Positions 8,578 through 15,707 of a stretch of DNA of 64,000 nt are shown piece after piece. The notes below the pieces were generated by a model. That model had not been told where the DNA came from. It made no database searches and was given only the letters and a program-made list of their open reading frames with translations. This DNA comes from Blastococcus saxobsidens DD2 (GTDB lineage: Bacteria; Actinomycetota; Actinomycetes; Mycobacteriales; Geodermatophilaceae), in contig NC_016943.1 in assembly GCF_000284015.1 (NCBI RefSeq), forward strand, positions 1,033,541 to 1,097,540, given 5' to 3'. The stretch's first letter is position 1. Each line of letters starts with the position of its first letter. The position numbers were made by a program, and so were the translations under genes.

Positions 8578-9399
8578 TCAGGTCAGTGGCCTCACCCCCT
8601 GCCCGGCCAGGGCCTGGGAGAGGCGGACGCTGTCGCCGCTGGTCTGGCAGACGTGGGCGTGGTGCAGCAGCCGGTCGACTGTCGCGGTGGCGAGGGTCTT
8701 GGGCATGAGCTCGTCGAAGGCTGCCGGGTGCAGGTTGCTGGAGACGGCGACCGAGCGCTTCTCGTAGGCGGCGTCGACGAGTCGGTAGAGCCCTTCGGCT
8801 GCGTCGGTGGCGACCGGGAGTAGGCCGATGTCGTCGATCACCACGAGGTCGGCGCGCAGCACGCGGGCGATGGCCTTGGTGACGGTGTCATCGGCGCGGT
8901 GCCGGCGGACCAGCAGCCCGAGGTCCTCCAGGGTGAACCAGGCGACCTTGAGCCCTTGTTCGACCGCGGAGGAGCCCAGCGCCTCGAGCAGGAACGTCTT
9001 CCCGGTGCCGGAGGGACCGCAGATGACCAGGTTCTCCCGCCGGTGCAGCCACTCCAACGTCCGCAGCGCCTGCTGCGTTGGGGCAGGGATGCTGCTGGCC
9101 TCCGGCGTCCAGGCGTCGAAAGTCTTCCCCGTGGGGAACGCGGCGGCGGCCCGCCGGGTGGCCAACGCCGAGCGGTCCCGGCCGGCGACCTCCTCCCCGA
9201 GCAGCACGCGCAGCACCTCGGCCGGGTCCCAGCGCTGGGCCTTGGCCGTGGCCAGCACGTCAGCGGCATGCCGGCGGACGTGGGGCAGCCGCAGCCGGCG
9301 CAGCAGCGTCTCCAGATCATCCGGCAGCGCCGGTGCCGCCGGCGTCCCGACCGCCGGTCCGACCGCCACCGCGGATGCCGACCTCGTGGCGGCGGTCAT
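8578..9399 (-). CDS. istB: IS21 helper ATPase IstB
   Basis: The protein has 273 residues. It is an AAA+ ATPase related to DnaC with Walker A CGPSGTGKTFLLEAL and Walker B VVIDDIGLL, ending with the family's conserved region. It forms the regulator that selects targets and stimulates IstA. The start ATG at 9399 overlaps the istA stop (ATGA), indicating translational coupling; longer frames reading upstream from 9399 are shadows of istA. Full length for the family. Confidence 0.95.
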   Translation of the reverse strand: MTAATRSASAVAVGPAVGTPAAPALPDDLETLLRRLRLPHVRRHAADVLATAKAQRWDPAEVLRVLLGEEVAGRDRSALATRRAAAAFPTGKTFDAWTPEASSIPAPTQQALRTLEWLHRRENLVICGPSGTGKTFLLEALGSSAVEQGLKVAWFTLEDLGLLVRRHRADDTVTKAIARVLRADLVVIDDIGLLPVATDAAEGLYRLVDAAYEKRSVAVSSNLHPAAFDELMPKTLATATVDRLLHHAHVCQTSGDSVRLSQALAGQGVRPLT

Positions 9400-10967
9400 C
9401 GGGTCACCTCGGCGTCGGCGTCGGTGTCGGGGGCGGCGCCTGGCTTGGCGCTGGGACCGGTGGTCGGTGCGGCGCCGAGGGCGGCCCAGCCCGCGGTGCC
9501 CTGGGTCAGGCTGCGGTCCTCGGCCGCGGAATGCCTGGTCCCGTTCGTGCCGGCGGACCGGTGTTCGAGGATCGAGCCCAGGTCGGCCTCGGCGAAGCGG
9601 GCATGCACCGCGGCGTGCCCCAGCGCCCAGTCCACCTCGCCCGAGCCGACGAGCTTGGCCATCGTCACCGCGGCGGCCATCTTGACCCGCATCTTGGTCG
9701 TGCCCACCGCGGCGGCCTCGGTCAACCACAGCCGGGCCCCGTCGCCCAGAGCCAGGAACTCCACCTCGGCGGCGGTCTTCGGCTTGGGCTGGCGGTCCAG
9801 CGCGCCGACCGGTGCGGGCGGGAAGTGCTCATCGATCAGCTGCGGGCTGCCCGGGGTGGCGCGGGCGTGGCGGGCAACCTCGACCGGCCCGGCGTCACCG
9901 ACGTGCACGATCACCACCCGCTCACCGGAGCCTTGCCCGTGGACCCGGACCCAGACGGTGGCGCTCAGCAGGGTGTGCGGCACCGAGTACTGCCCGCCGT
10001 CGAAGGTGACCAGCGGCGTGTTCACCGCCACCGTGCGGGTCACCCCGAGCGCGACGGTGTGCGGCGCGGCCGGGATCGGGTGCAGCCGCTGCTGCTCCTC
10101 GGCCAGCATGTCCACCGGAGCACGGCGGGTCACCCGGTGGATCCGGGCGTTGACCTGGTCGCAGAACGCCTCGCAGGCGGCCTCCAGCTCGGCGAAGGAG
10201 CCGTAGGCCTCCCGCAGGTTGGTGTCGGTGGGCACCAGGTCGGCCTTGGCCAGCTTCACAGTGTTCTCGCTGCCGCCCTTGGAGGCGGGGTCGGCCGGCT
10301 CGCAGGTGTGGATCGTGATCCCGTAGTGCCGGGCGAAGGCGACGGTCTGCTGATTGCGCACCGGCATCCCGGCGACGTGTTCGACGGTGACGGTCTTCTC
10401 GTTGTCGGTCAGCACGTACGTCGGCGCCCCACCCAGGCGGCGCAGCGTCACGTCCAGCGCGGCGAACACGCTGGCGGTGGTCTTGTCCCGGATCGCCAGC
10501 ACCACCCGGAACCGTGCCCAGGCCAGCCACGCGCAGAACAGCGTGGTCCTCGCCCCGCCGATGAGCGGGCCGTCGCCGAAGTCGTACTGCAGCCACATGC
10601 CCGGCTCGGTCACCCACGGCCGGTGCACCCGCACCCGCCCGGCCCGAAACGCTGTCCGCACCTCCGCGACCGCGCGGCGGGTGGTGCGCTCCGAGCCGGT
10701 GTAGCCGAGGGCAACGAGCTTCTCGTGGGCCTTGTCCGCGCGGATCGTGCCCTTCGAGCGCTCCATCCACTCCTCGACCTTGGGCAGGAACTCATCGATC
10801 AGCCGCGGGCGCGCCGCCGGCCGATCGCTGATCCCGCCGGCCTCACGCCGCCCGACGTAGTGCGCGACGGTGTGATGCGAGCAGCCGGCCAGCTCGCCGG
10901 CATCGCGGTAGGACCCGGTCAGGTCGAACGCTTCCAGAATTTCCATGATCTCCCCTGCAGACTTCAC
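9396..10967 (-). CDS. istA: IS21 transposase IstA
   Basis: The protein has 523 residues. It has an N-terminal HTH (about 8-45, LAGCSHHTVAHYV) and a retroviral-integrase-type DDE core with Asp in LQYDFGDG, Asp in VLTDNEKT and Glu in KGGSENTVK. A C-terminal beta-barrel and a low-complexity tail follow. The gene starts at ATG 10967 inside the right end of the IS. All catalytic residues are present, so the copy may be functional. Confidence 0.95.
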   Translation of the reverse strand: MKSAGEIMEILEAFDLTGSYRDAGELAGCSHHTVAHYVGRREAGGISDRPAARPRLIDEFLPKVEEWMERSKGTIRADKAHEKLVALGYTGSERTTRRAVAEVRTAFRAGRVRVHRPWVTEPGMWLQYDFGDGPLIGGARTTLFCAWLAWARFRVVLAIRDKTTASVFAALDVTLRRLGGAPTYVLTDNEKTVTVEHVAGMPVRNQQTVAFARHYGITIHTCEPADPASKGGSENTVKLAKADLVPTDTNLREAYGSFAELEAACEAFCDQVNARIHRVTRRAPVDMLAEEQQRLHPIPAAPHTVALGVTRTVAVNTPLVTFDGGQYSVPHTLLSATVWVRVHGQGSGERVVIVHVGDAGPVEVARHARATPGSPQLIDEHFPPAPVGALDRQPKPKTAAEVEFLALGDGARLWLTEAAAVGTTKMRVKMAAAVTMAKLVGSGEVDWALGHAAVHARFAEADLGSILEHRSAGTNGTRHSAAEDRSLTQGTAGWAALGAAPTTGPSAKPGAAPDTDADAEVTR

Positions 10968-11156
10968 GGTGTCCCTTCTCGGGTGAGCGGCGCTTCAGCA
11001 CCGCCAGCGCACCCGAGAAGGGGCCTCAACCGCCGCAGGCGGCGAGGCAGACGACGTCGTGTTGGGCAGATCCCGTGACCATCAGCGGGCAGTTCTCATG
11101 TCCGCCAGCGGGCAACTTCGTGGCCGTCTCCGGGCAGAATGCCGTGGCCGCCGACA

Positions 11157-11207
11157 CAGATACACGTGTGACCATTCGAGGCCATACGTCCCGTCTGCGA
11201 TCGGCAT
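11157..11207 (-). pseudogene. 5' part of the cassette gene split by IS21
   Basis: This piece holds the start ATG (11207-11205) and 17 codons, MPIADGTYGLEWSHVYL. The last two codons are the CAGATA target duplication, and they continue exactly in frame with the fragment at 8112-8453. A GGGAG ribosome site lies 8 bases upstream. Confidence 0.75.
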
Positions 11208-11351
11208 GCCAGCCGCTCCCATCAAGAGATCCAGACGCGATCATTTCGGCGTCCAACGGTCAGGAGCCTGAGATGGCGCCAAGCCAAAGTATCGGCCGAA
11301 GCCGCGCCTGCTTCACCGGAGGGCACCGAAGCGCCGGGTCACGCACTGGTG

Positions 11352-11378
11352 TGTCCCATAGTGGGCCGCTCAGTGACA
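11352..11378 (-). repeat. Cassette repeat B
   Basis: The minus strand reads TGTCACTGAG, CGGCCCA, CTATGGGACA. It contains the invariant AGCGGCCCAC. It is the last repeat in minus orientation; copies from 11903 on are in plus orientation. A further GTGTGGGACA follows at 11380 and may be part of a longer composite site. Confidence 0.85.
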
Positions 11379-11407
11379 GTGTGGGACAACGACTTCCCGG
11401 GAGATTG

Positions 11408-11854
11408 ATGAACGCGCAGGGCCCGAGCGATCACGTTCGCGAGCTAGTTGAAAGCTTCTTGGCCGCCAACGATCTGCGGTCAGCGGTTGGCGTGACGTAC
11501 GGGCGGACGTCCGATGGCGATGACTTGATCTCGATCCAGCCGCGTGCGGAGGGTGCTGCCGACCTCGTCCTACGGATCACCGTCCACGGCCGGCGCTACA
11601 CGGTGTACGTCTTCGTTGCCGGTGAGACCCGGCCCATCGAGATCGCCGGTCCGATCAATGTCAACGCCGATCCACCGCGTCGCTCGGCGGATGAGGACCT
11701 ACTCGAGGTCTTGCAGCTTGTGGTCAAGGGCGAGGTATTCGATGAGGTCGACGAGGAGGGGAGCGTCCTCGGGACCGACGTGCCTGATCCCCGTACTGCG
11801 GGCGGCTCTGTCGAAAGCACAGAGCACCGCCGCTGGTACAAACCCTGGTCCTGA
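11408..11854 (+). CDS. Cassette gene, hypothetical protein (148 aa)
   Basis: This small acidic protein has no family I recognise. It begins MNAQGPSDHVRELVESFLA with a short helical N-terminus, followed by alternating hydrophobic strands (LVLRITVHGRRYTVYVFV), an acidic helix and a polar tail. The ATG at 11408 follows a CGGGAGA ribosome site. Longer frames reading from 11075 pass through IS21 end sequence and repeat B and are not genuine. It lies 30 bases after repeat B and ends 49 bases before repeat C, the standard cassette spacing in this array. Confidence 0.7.
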   Translation: MNAQGPSDHVRELVESFLAANDLRSAVGVTYGRTSDGDDLISIQPRAEGAADLVLRITVHGRRYTVYVFVAGETRPIEIAGPINVNADPPRRSADEDLLEVLQLVVKGEVFDEVDEEGSVLGTDVPDPRTAGGSVESTEHRRWYKPWS

Positions 11855-11902
11855 AACCCCTGCAGCCGCAGCGCTTCCCGTCAGGAACGCCACGGCTGCG
11901 TG

Positions 11903-11929
11903 TGTCCCTGAGCGGCCCACCTGGGGATA
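11903..11929 (+). repeat. Cassette repeat C
   Basis: Left arm TGTCCCTGAG, loop CGGCCCA, right arm CCTGGGGATA. It contains the invariant AGCGGCCCAC. It sits 49 bases after the stop of the gene at 11408-11854. Confidence 0.85.
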
Positions 11930-12016
11930 CGCCCCATCCGAGCGAGGATGGTCCTGTGCGGGGCAAGCGTGCCGAGCACGATGTGTGCCTGGTCCGGCGG
12001 TAAGCGGAGAGCAACG

Positions 12017-12273
12017 GTGACCGAAGGCGTCTGTCGCCTATGTGGCCACGACGACGATGACGAGCGGTACTCAGATGGAACGTGCCGGGGTACGTCATCT
12101 GTCCGTGCTGTGGATCCGAATCCGGAGTCGATGACTCAACCCTCGACGAAGTCCCGCACTATCGGTCGGAGTGGGTCAGGCAGGGCTCCGGCTGGTGGTC
12201 CTCGCGTGCCGAGATGCCATCTGGATGGGACTTCCAGGCCCAGATGAAGCTCATCCCGGAGCGATGGCAGTAA
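12017..12273 (+). pseudogene. Cassette gene, CPCC-type zinc-binding protein with a frameshift
   Basis: The N-terminal half starts at GTG 12017 with a GGAGA ribosome site and reads VTEGVCRLCGHDDDDERYSD. The C-terminal half reads in another frame from about 12082: VPGYVICPCCGSESG and then WWSSRAEMPSGWDF to the TAA at 12271. Together they make a small protein with CxxC and CPCC zinc knuckles. Two extra bases (or one missing) near 12080-12081 separate the halves. It may be a pseudogene, a sequencing error or, less likely, a programmed shift. The C-terminal frame alone could be expressed as a 63-residue protein. Confidence 0.65.
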
Positions 12274-12305
12274 GGGGTGACCTGGCTGTCCCTTCGGCGG
12301 CCCAG

Positions 12306-12332
12306 TGTCCCAGAGCGGCCCACTCTGGGCGA
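12306..12332 (+). repeat. Cassette repeat D
   Basis: Left arm TGTCCCAGAG, loop CGGCCCA, right arm CTCTGGGCGA. The inner stem CCCAGAG/CTCTGGG differs from the consensus but remains complementary, a compensatory change. A partial copy (TGTCCCTTCGGCGGCCCAG) lies immediately upstream at 12288-12306. Confidence 0.85.
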
Positions 12333-12355
12333 GCGCGGGGACGTACGGTTCGCTC

Positions 12356-12832
12356 GTGGTCGCGCCCGCATCCGTCCTAATCGCTCGATGGCGGCGCCTC
12401 GACGCGGCCATGAGCCGTGCCCGGGCTGCGGACGTCGGCTCGGCCACGGAAATGCCTGACGCTGTTGTTGCCGTACTGCACGCGACGTACGACCTATGGG
12501 AGGTCTGGCGGCGCGAGGCACAGCTCAGCAGAAAGGCACAGAACGAACGCGCGGGTCGCGACGGCGGCGGGCAGACGGCTGCTGCGCTGATCTCTGCTCG
12601 CGGCGGAACGACTCATGAGCCCGTCGACTTCGCAAGGAACGAGGGCTTCGGACGCCAGCCCTTCGGGGTCACCCCCCTCGGTGGTGGCTGGTACTGGCAG
12701 GCGTACGTCGACGACCGCGAAAAGGTACGCGCCGGCTGGTACGCGAGCCGCGTCCGATGGAAACCGGTACTGCTGCCCCTGGAGGTTGCCCACGAATGGC
12801 TGGCCTCCCAGCCGGAGATCGCTCACCCCTAG
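12356..12832 (+). CDS. Cassette gene, hypothetical protein (158 aa)
   Basis: Starting from GTG 12356 the protein has a helical N-terminal half (about 1-75) and a compact C-terminal region (FGVTPLGGGWYWQAYVDD, then WYASRVRWKPVLLP) that looks like a small beta domain. I recognise no family. A likely -10 box TACGGT at 12344-12349 lies 6 bases before the GTG, so the mRNA is probably leaderless. An apparent N-terminal extension (MSQSGPLWAS) is translation of repeat D and should be ignored. The stop is 24 bases before repeat E. Confidence 0.65.
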   Translation: MVAPASVLIARWRRLDAAMSRARAADVGSATEMPDAVVAVLHATYDLWEVWRREAQLSRKAQNERAGRDGGGQTAAALISARGGTTHEPVDFARNEGFGRQPFGVTPLGGGWYWQAYVDDREKVRAGWYASRVRWKPVLLPLEVAHEWLASQPEIAHP

Positions 12833-12855
12833 GGCCCACTCTGAGCCTTACCCCG

Positions 12856-12882
12856 ACGCCCTAAGCGGCCCACTAAGGGACG
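12856..12882 (+). repeat. Cassette repeat E
   Basis: Left arm ACGCCCTAAG, loop CGGCCCA, right arm CTAAGGGACG. It contains the invariant AGCGGCCCAC. A degenerate partial copy (CACCCCTAGGGCCCACTCTG) overlaps the preceding stop codon at 12824. Confidence 0.85.
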
Positions 12883-12908
12883 CGGATCGGCCGGGCATAG
12901 TTGCCGCT

Positions 12909-13274
12909 GTGGATGTCGTCGTAGAGGTGGGCGGCTGGGAGCACGAGTGCTGTGGAGAAGCCATCGAGCGGAACCAGCTCGTCGACTTCCATTGCATCCG
13001 CTTTACCGGGCCGGACGGCCGGCTACGCCTCGTCGAGTCGCACCACGGCGGACTCAGCGTTGCGGCCGACGAGCGGGTCCAGGGACGCGTGATCGAGATT
13101 CAAGTGGTCGAGGAGGACGGGACAGCGCAGCCGATCCATCGCGTACCGAGCGGGCCGGCGCTGTGCGGCTACGACGACGACGGCGATGACGGCCACCTTG
13201 AGGCTCCCTGGACCGGTGACGTCGTGGCGTCGAGCAGCGTGGAGTTCCTCATTACCGTTCGGACCGCGCAGTAG
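12909..13274 (+). CDS. Cassette gene, small DUF6578-like protein (121 aa)
   Basis: The protein begins VDVVVEVGGWEHECCGEAIE. The W-x-x-E-C-C-G pattern after a short strand resembles the DUF6578 family of small actinobacterial proteins; I am moderately sure of that. The rest alternates beta strands and an acidic loop (YDDDGDDGH) and ends EFLITVRTAQ. A -10-like CATAGT lies 7 bases before the GTG, pointing to a leaderless mRNA. It is a single gene between repeats E and F, starting 27 bases after E and ending 47 bases before F. Confidence 0.65.
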   Translation: MDVVVEVGGWEHECCGEAIERNQLVDFHCIRFTGPDGRLRLVESHHGGLSVAADERVQGRVIEIQVVEEDGTAQPIHRVPSGPALCGYDDDGDDGHLEAPWTGDVVASSSVEFLITVRTAQ

Positions 13275-13320
13275 CAGTCACCGACCGTCGCGCGAGCCAC
13301 CGGTTGACCTCGCTCAACGG

Positions 13321-13347
13321 TGCCCCATAGCGGCCCACTTAGGGACA
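13321..13347 (+). repeat. Cassette repeat F
   Basis: Left arm TGCCCCATAG, loop CGGCCCA, right arm CTTAGGGACA. It contains the invariant AGCGGCCCAC. Confidence 0.85.
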
Positions 13348-13421
13348 GCTATGCCTCATCTGTTTCGTGCGCCGGGAGCGGTGTGTGAGGGACCGTGGTT
13401 CTCAGGACGAAGACATGTTCT

Positions 13422-13865
13422 TCAGTCCGCGCCGGCATCACGCGGGCCTCGGTCATCGAGTCGCCCTAGCGGTTCCGACCCCTTCACGCGGATATAGAAC
13501 CGCGGAGCCGTCTGGGTGAGCGAGCCAAGTCCTAGTCCGGCTAGGCCACTGAGCAGGATCGACGCCCCCGGCTCACCGGAGGTGAGCACTGCGGCCACAA
13601 GCCCCCCGACCAGCACTGCGAGCGAGAGCATGGTGGCGCCTGCCCACGCGTAGTCAATCTGACGAGAACGACGGCCCTCTTCGAGCTCGACAAGCTCGAG
13701 CAGCTCGCCTCGCACTAGCTCGACGACCGGTGGCCGGAGCTCGTCCGGCAGATCCTTCAAGAGAGCGACGTGCTCACGAAGCCGGCGTCGCAGGGTAGGT
13801 AGCCCGCGACTGACGGCTGCCCCAACTAGCGCGGTCACAACGACGGTTAGCAGCTGCTCCCACAC
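13422..13865 (-). CDS. Cassette gene on the minus strand, small membrane protein (147 aa)
   Basis: The protein has an N-terminal hydrophobic segment (LLTVVVTALVGAAV), a charged helical stretch (about 20-68) and two further membrane segments (about 73-95 and 100-115), ending in a polar tail. I recognise no family. The GTG at 13865 follows a TACGCT -10-like box by 8 bases on the minus strand, so a leaderless start is likely. It is the only cassette gene that reads against its flanking repeats F and G, an exception to the orientation rule of the array. Confidence 0.65.
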   Translation of the reverse strand: MWEQLLTVVVTALVGAAVSRGLPTLRRRLREHVALLKDLPDELRPPVVELVRGELLELVELEEGRRSRQIDYAWAGATMLSLAVLVGGLVAAVLTSGEPGASILLSGLAGLGLGSLTQTAPRFYIRVKGSEPLGRLDDRGPRDAGAD

Positions 13866-13888
13866 GACAGGTCAGCGTACGGAGCCGG

Positions 13889-13915
13889 TGTCCCTGAGCG
13901 GCCCACTTAGGGACA
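13889..13915 (+). repeat. Cassette repeat G (matches the consensus exactly)
   Basis: Left arm TGTCCCTGAG, loop CGGCCCA, right arm CTTAGGGACA. The arms pair over nine of ten positions. Confidence 0.9.
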
Positions 13916-14007
13916 GTCCGCGGTGGACGATCACCCACCTACATGCGACACACCTTTTCAGCCTCGCCTTCCACGACGCAGCCTGACGAGTACCGCAGCA
14001 TCGACCC

Positions 14008-14265
14008 GTGTACACCCTCCTCGGCGCCGACGGCCAGCCCTACCCCAGCGAGACGCCCGGCCTGCTGGGCGGCAACTCGGACGACAAAATCTACGGACAG
14101 CTGGACTGCTGGAGCGCCCGCAGGTGGATCGGCCGCGGCTACGAGAGCATCCGCGTCTTCTTCGCCGACGAGCAGACGGCCATCGCGGCCGGCTACCGGC
14201 CGTGCGGCCACTGCATGAGGGATAAGTATCGCGAGTGGAAGAGCCGGCAGCCTGGGAAGCCGTAG
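14008..14265 (+). CDS. Cassette gene, Ada-type metal-binding domain protein (85 aa)
   Basis: This small single-domain protein resembles the N-terminal zinc domain of Ada, the methylphosphotriester repair protein. The fold signature is readable: NSDDKIYGQLDCW, then RVFFADEQTAIAAGYRPCGHC. Three cysteines are visible (DCW and PCGHC), whereas Ada uses four; the fourth ligand may be another residue. Many stand-alone proteins of this type have no known role. The start is GTG 14008. An overlapping frame starting at 13943 is a shadow. It is the first of two genes between repeats G and H. Confidence 0.7.
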   Translation: MYTLLGADGQPYPSETPGLLGGNSDDKIYGQLDCWSARRWIGRGYESIRVFFADEQTAIAAGYRPCGHCMRDKYREWKSRQPGKP

Positions 14266-14455
14266 CAAATGGCGCAGCTCTCGAGCCGGCGCCCTGAACG
14301 TCACCGCGTGCCGCAGTTGAATTGGTGCAGCATCTGCACTGACTGTGTCGAGCTCCTCGCGGCAACCCCTGCGAGCCACCCTCCAGCCAGCACCGACTAG
14401 CTGCGCTGCTGGACGAGGCGGCCTTCGCTCATTGGTGACCACTACGGTCCTGGGC

Positions 14456-15013
14456 GTGGCCGAACCGAAGCTGCCCGACGCCCTGGTGATGGCGATTGGC
14501 AGGGTCGCGGTGAACGGCGCAATGCTCGAGCAGGACGTCGTCCTGTTCATGTGGATGACGCTGGGCCACCGGCTCCCCACAGGCGCGCGTGGAAGTAAGG
14601 CGGTACAGGTGCCCACTGGCCAGTTCTCGCGGGCCATCGACGATCTGCGGAGGATCGCCAGGATCCGCCTCCGAGGAGAACTGCGGAGGGGCTTCCTGGC
14701 CTACCTGGACGCGTCGAAGCGAGTCGCTGAGAAGCGGAACCGTGTCGTGCACGGGACGTGGCGGGCCGTCCCTGACGAAGCCGGGAAGCACCGTGTGCAG
14801 GGCCTTCGCGTATCGCCGCTCACTGGCGAGCCGGTGGTGGACTGGCTGTCAGCTACCGAGATCGGGGCAATCGCCGACGAGATCCACGCGGCTCGGGAGC
14901 TCCTGCGCTCTCTTCAGCCGGGTCTGTGGGCCGCCATCCCCGAGCTAGACGTCGCCAGGATCGCGGGCCCAGTGGCCCCTGATCTTGAGGCCGGCCGGCC
15001 AGGCATAGCTTGA
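14456..15013 (+). CDS. Cassette gene, HEPN-like protein (185 aa)
   Basis: This all-alpha protein contains VAEKRNRVVHGTW, an R-N-x3-H motif of the HEPN nuclease type, on a helix in the middle. The motif is commonest in toxins and defence proteins, but small HEPN-like sensors without nuclease activity also exist, so RNase activity is only possible. The GTG at 14456 follows a TACGGT -10-like box (14443-14448) by 7 bases, suggesting a leaderless mRNA; a GTG at 14435 would add 7 residues. The 140 bases after Ada-like gene's stop hold no repeat, so two genes share this cassette or a repeat was lost. The stop is 132 bases before repeat H. Confidence 0.6.
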   Translation: MAEPKLPDALVMAIGRVAVNGAMLEQDVVLFMWMTLGHRLPTGARGSKAVQVPTGQFSRAIDDLRRIARIRLRGELRRGFLAYLDASKRVAEKRNRVVHGTWRAVPDEAGKHRVQGLRVSPLTGEPVVDWLSATEIGAIADEIHAARELLRSLQPGLWAAIPELDVARIAGPVAPDLEAGRPGIA

Positions 15014-15144
15014 ACTAGCGGCTCACTCATCGCTCGCTATGTCGAGCTGCATTTCTCGCGAGCAGGACTTTGAGCGTTTGCGAGTGCGGGCGCTCACCGG
15101 TGCGGGCTGGGTGCTGGCATCGGGCGAATCAGGCGCCCGCGCGG

Positions 15145-15171
15145 TAGCCCGAAGCGGCCCACTCTGGGACA
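15145..15171 (+). repeat. Cassette repeat H
   Basis: Left arm TAGCCCGAAG, loop CGGCCCA, right arm CTCTGGGACA. It contains the invariant AGCGGCCCAC. The left arm is the most degenerate of the set. Confidence 0.85.
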
Positions 15172-15229
15172 CCTGACACCAACGCTTGCCTTCCGTCGGC
15201 TCGTCCGAGACTGGAACTAGCGTGCGGCC

Positions 15230-15586
15230 ATGATAGAACGCCGCTTTCTGCCTCTCGCTGACATCTGGGATGACCACGCGCCCGGCGCTCTCACGTGGCT
15301 GCAGGGTTGGTACGCCACACAGTGCGACGGGGACTGGGAGCACGGGTACGGCGTGCGGATCGAGACCCTCGACAACCCAGGTTGGCGCGTCCGAATCGAC
15401 TTGGCAGGTACAGGCTGGGCAGCATCGTCAATTGCGTCGATGGAGCTGCATCGCAGCGACCACGATTGGATCAGTGTCCAAGCCAGCGTCGGTGAGTTCG
15501 ATGCCGCATGTGGTCCTCTGAACCTTGGTGAGGTGCTGCACCACTTCCGACTCCTGGTCGACGGACCCCCTCGCCTGCCTGATTGA
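15230..15586 (+). CDS. Cassette gene, Imm53 family immunity protein
   Basis: The protein has 118 residues and matches the Imm53 family of immunity proteins from contact-dependent or polymorphic toxin systems: LTWLQGWYATQCDGDWEHG, then IETLDNPGWRVRIDL and HHFRLLVDGPP near the C-terminus. It covers the full family length. No cognate toxin is present nearby, so it is an orphan immunity gene, which could protect against toxins of kin or neighbouring strains (inference). The ATG at 15230 lies 6 bases after a TAGCGT -10-like box, so the mRNA may be leaderless. It is the only gene between repeats H and I. Confidence 0.9.
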   Translation: MIERRFLPLADIWDDHAPGALTWLQGWYATQCDGDWEHGYGVRIETLDNPGWRVRIDLAGTGWAASSIASMELHRSDHDWISVQASVGEFDAACGPLNLGEVLHHFRLLVDGPPRLPD

Positions 15587-15609
15587 GCGCGGCGCCCGAT
15601 CCCCGCCCC

Positions 15610-15636
15610 TGTCCTTGAGCGGCCCACTATGGGACA
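15610..15636 (+). repeat. Cassette repeat I
   Basis: Left arm TGTCCTTGAG, loop CGGCCCA, right arm CTATGGGACA. It lies 24 bases after the stop of the Imm53 gene. Confidence 0.88.
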
Positions 15637-15707
15637 GACGACGAGCAGAGCAGACATCAAGTCAGCTTCAGCTGAGGCGTGCGACTGCCAACGCCGAAGA
15701 TGTGGGC

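Larger units (their letters stand above)
8460..11156. mobile_element. IS21 family insertion sequence with 6-bp target duplication
   Basis: The element is 2697 bp with istA and istB on the minus strand. Ends start TGTC on each strand and align over about 35 bases (GGCCATGAGGTTCTGCCCAG against GGCCACGGCATTCTGCCCGG), followed inward by further copies of CTGCCC repeats, the multi-repeat ends typical of IS21. The target duplication CAGATA is present at 8454-8459 and 11157-11162. The insertion splits a small cassette gene in frame-recoverable fashion. Confidence 0.93.
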
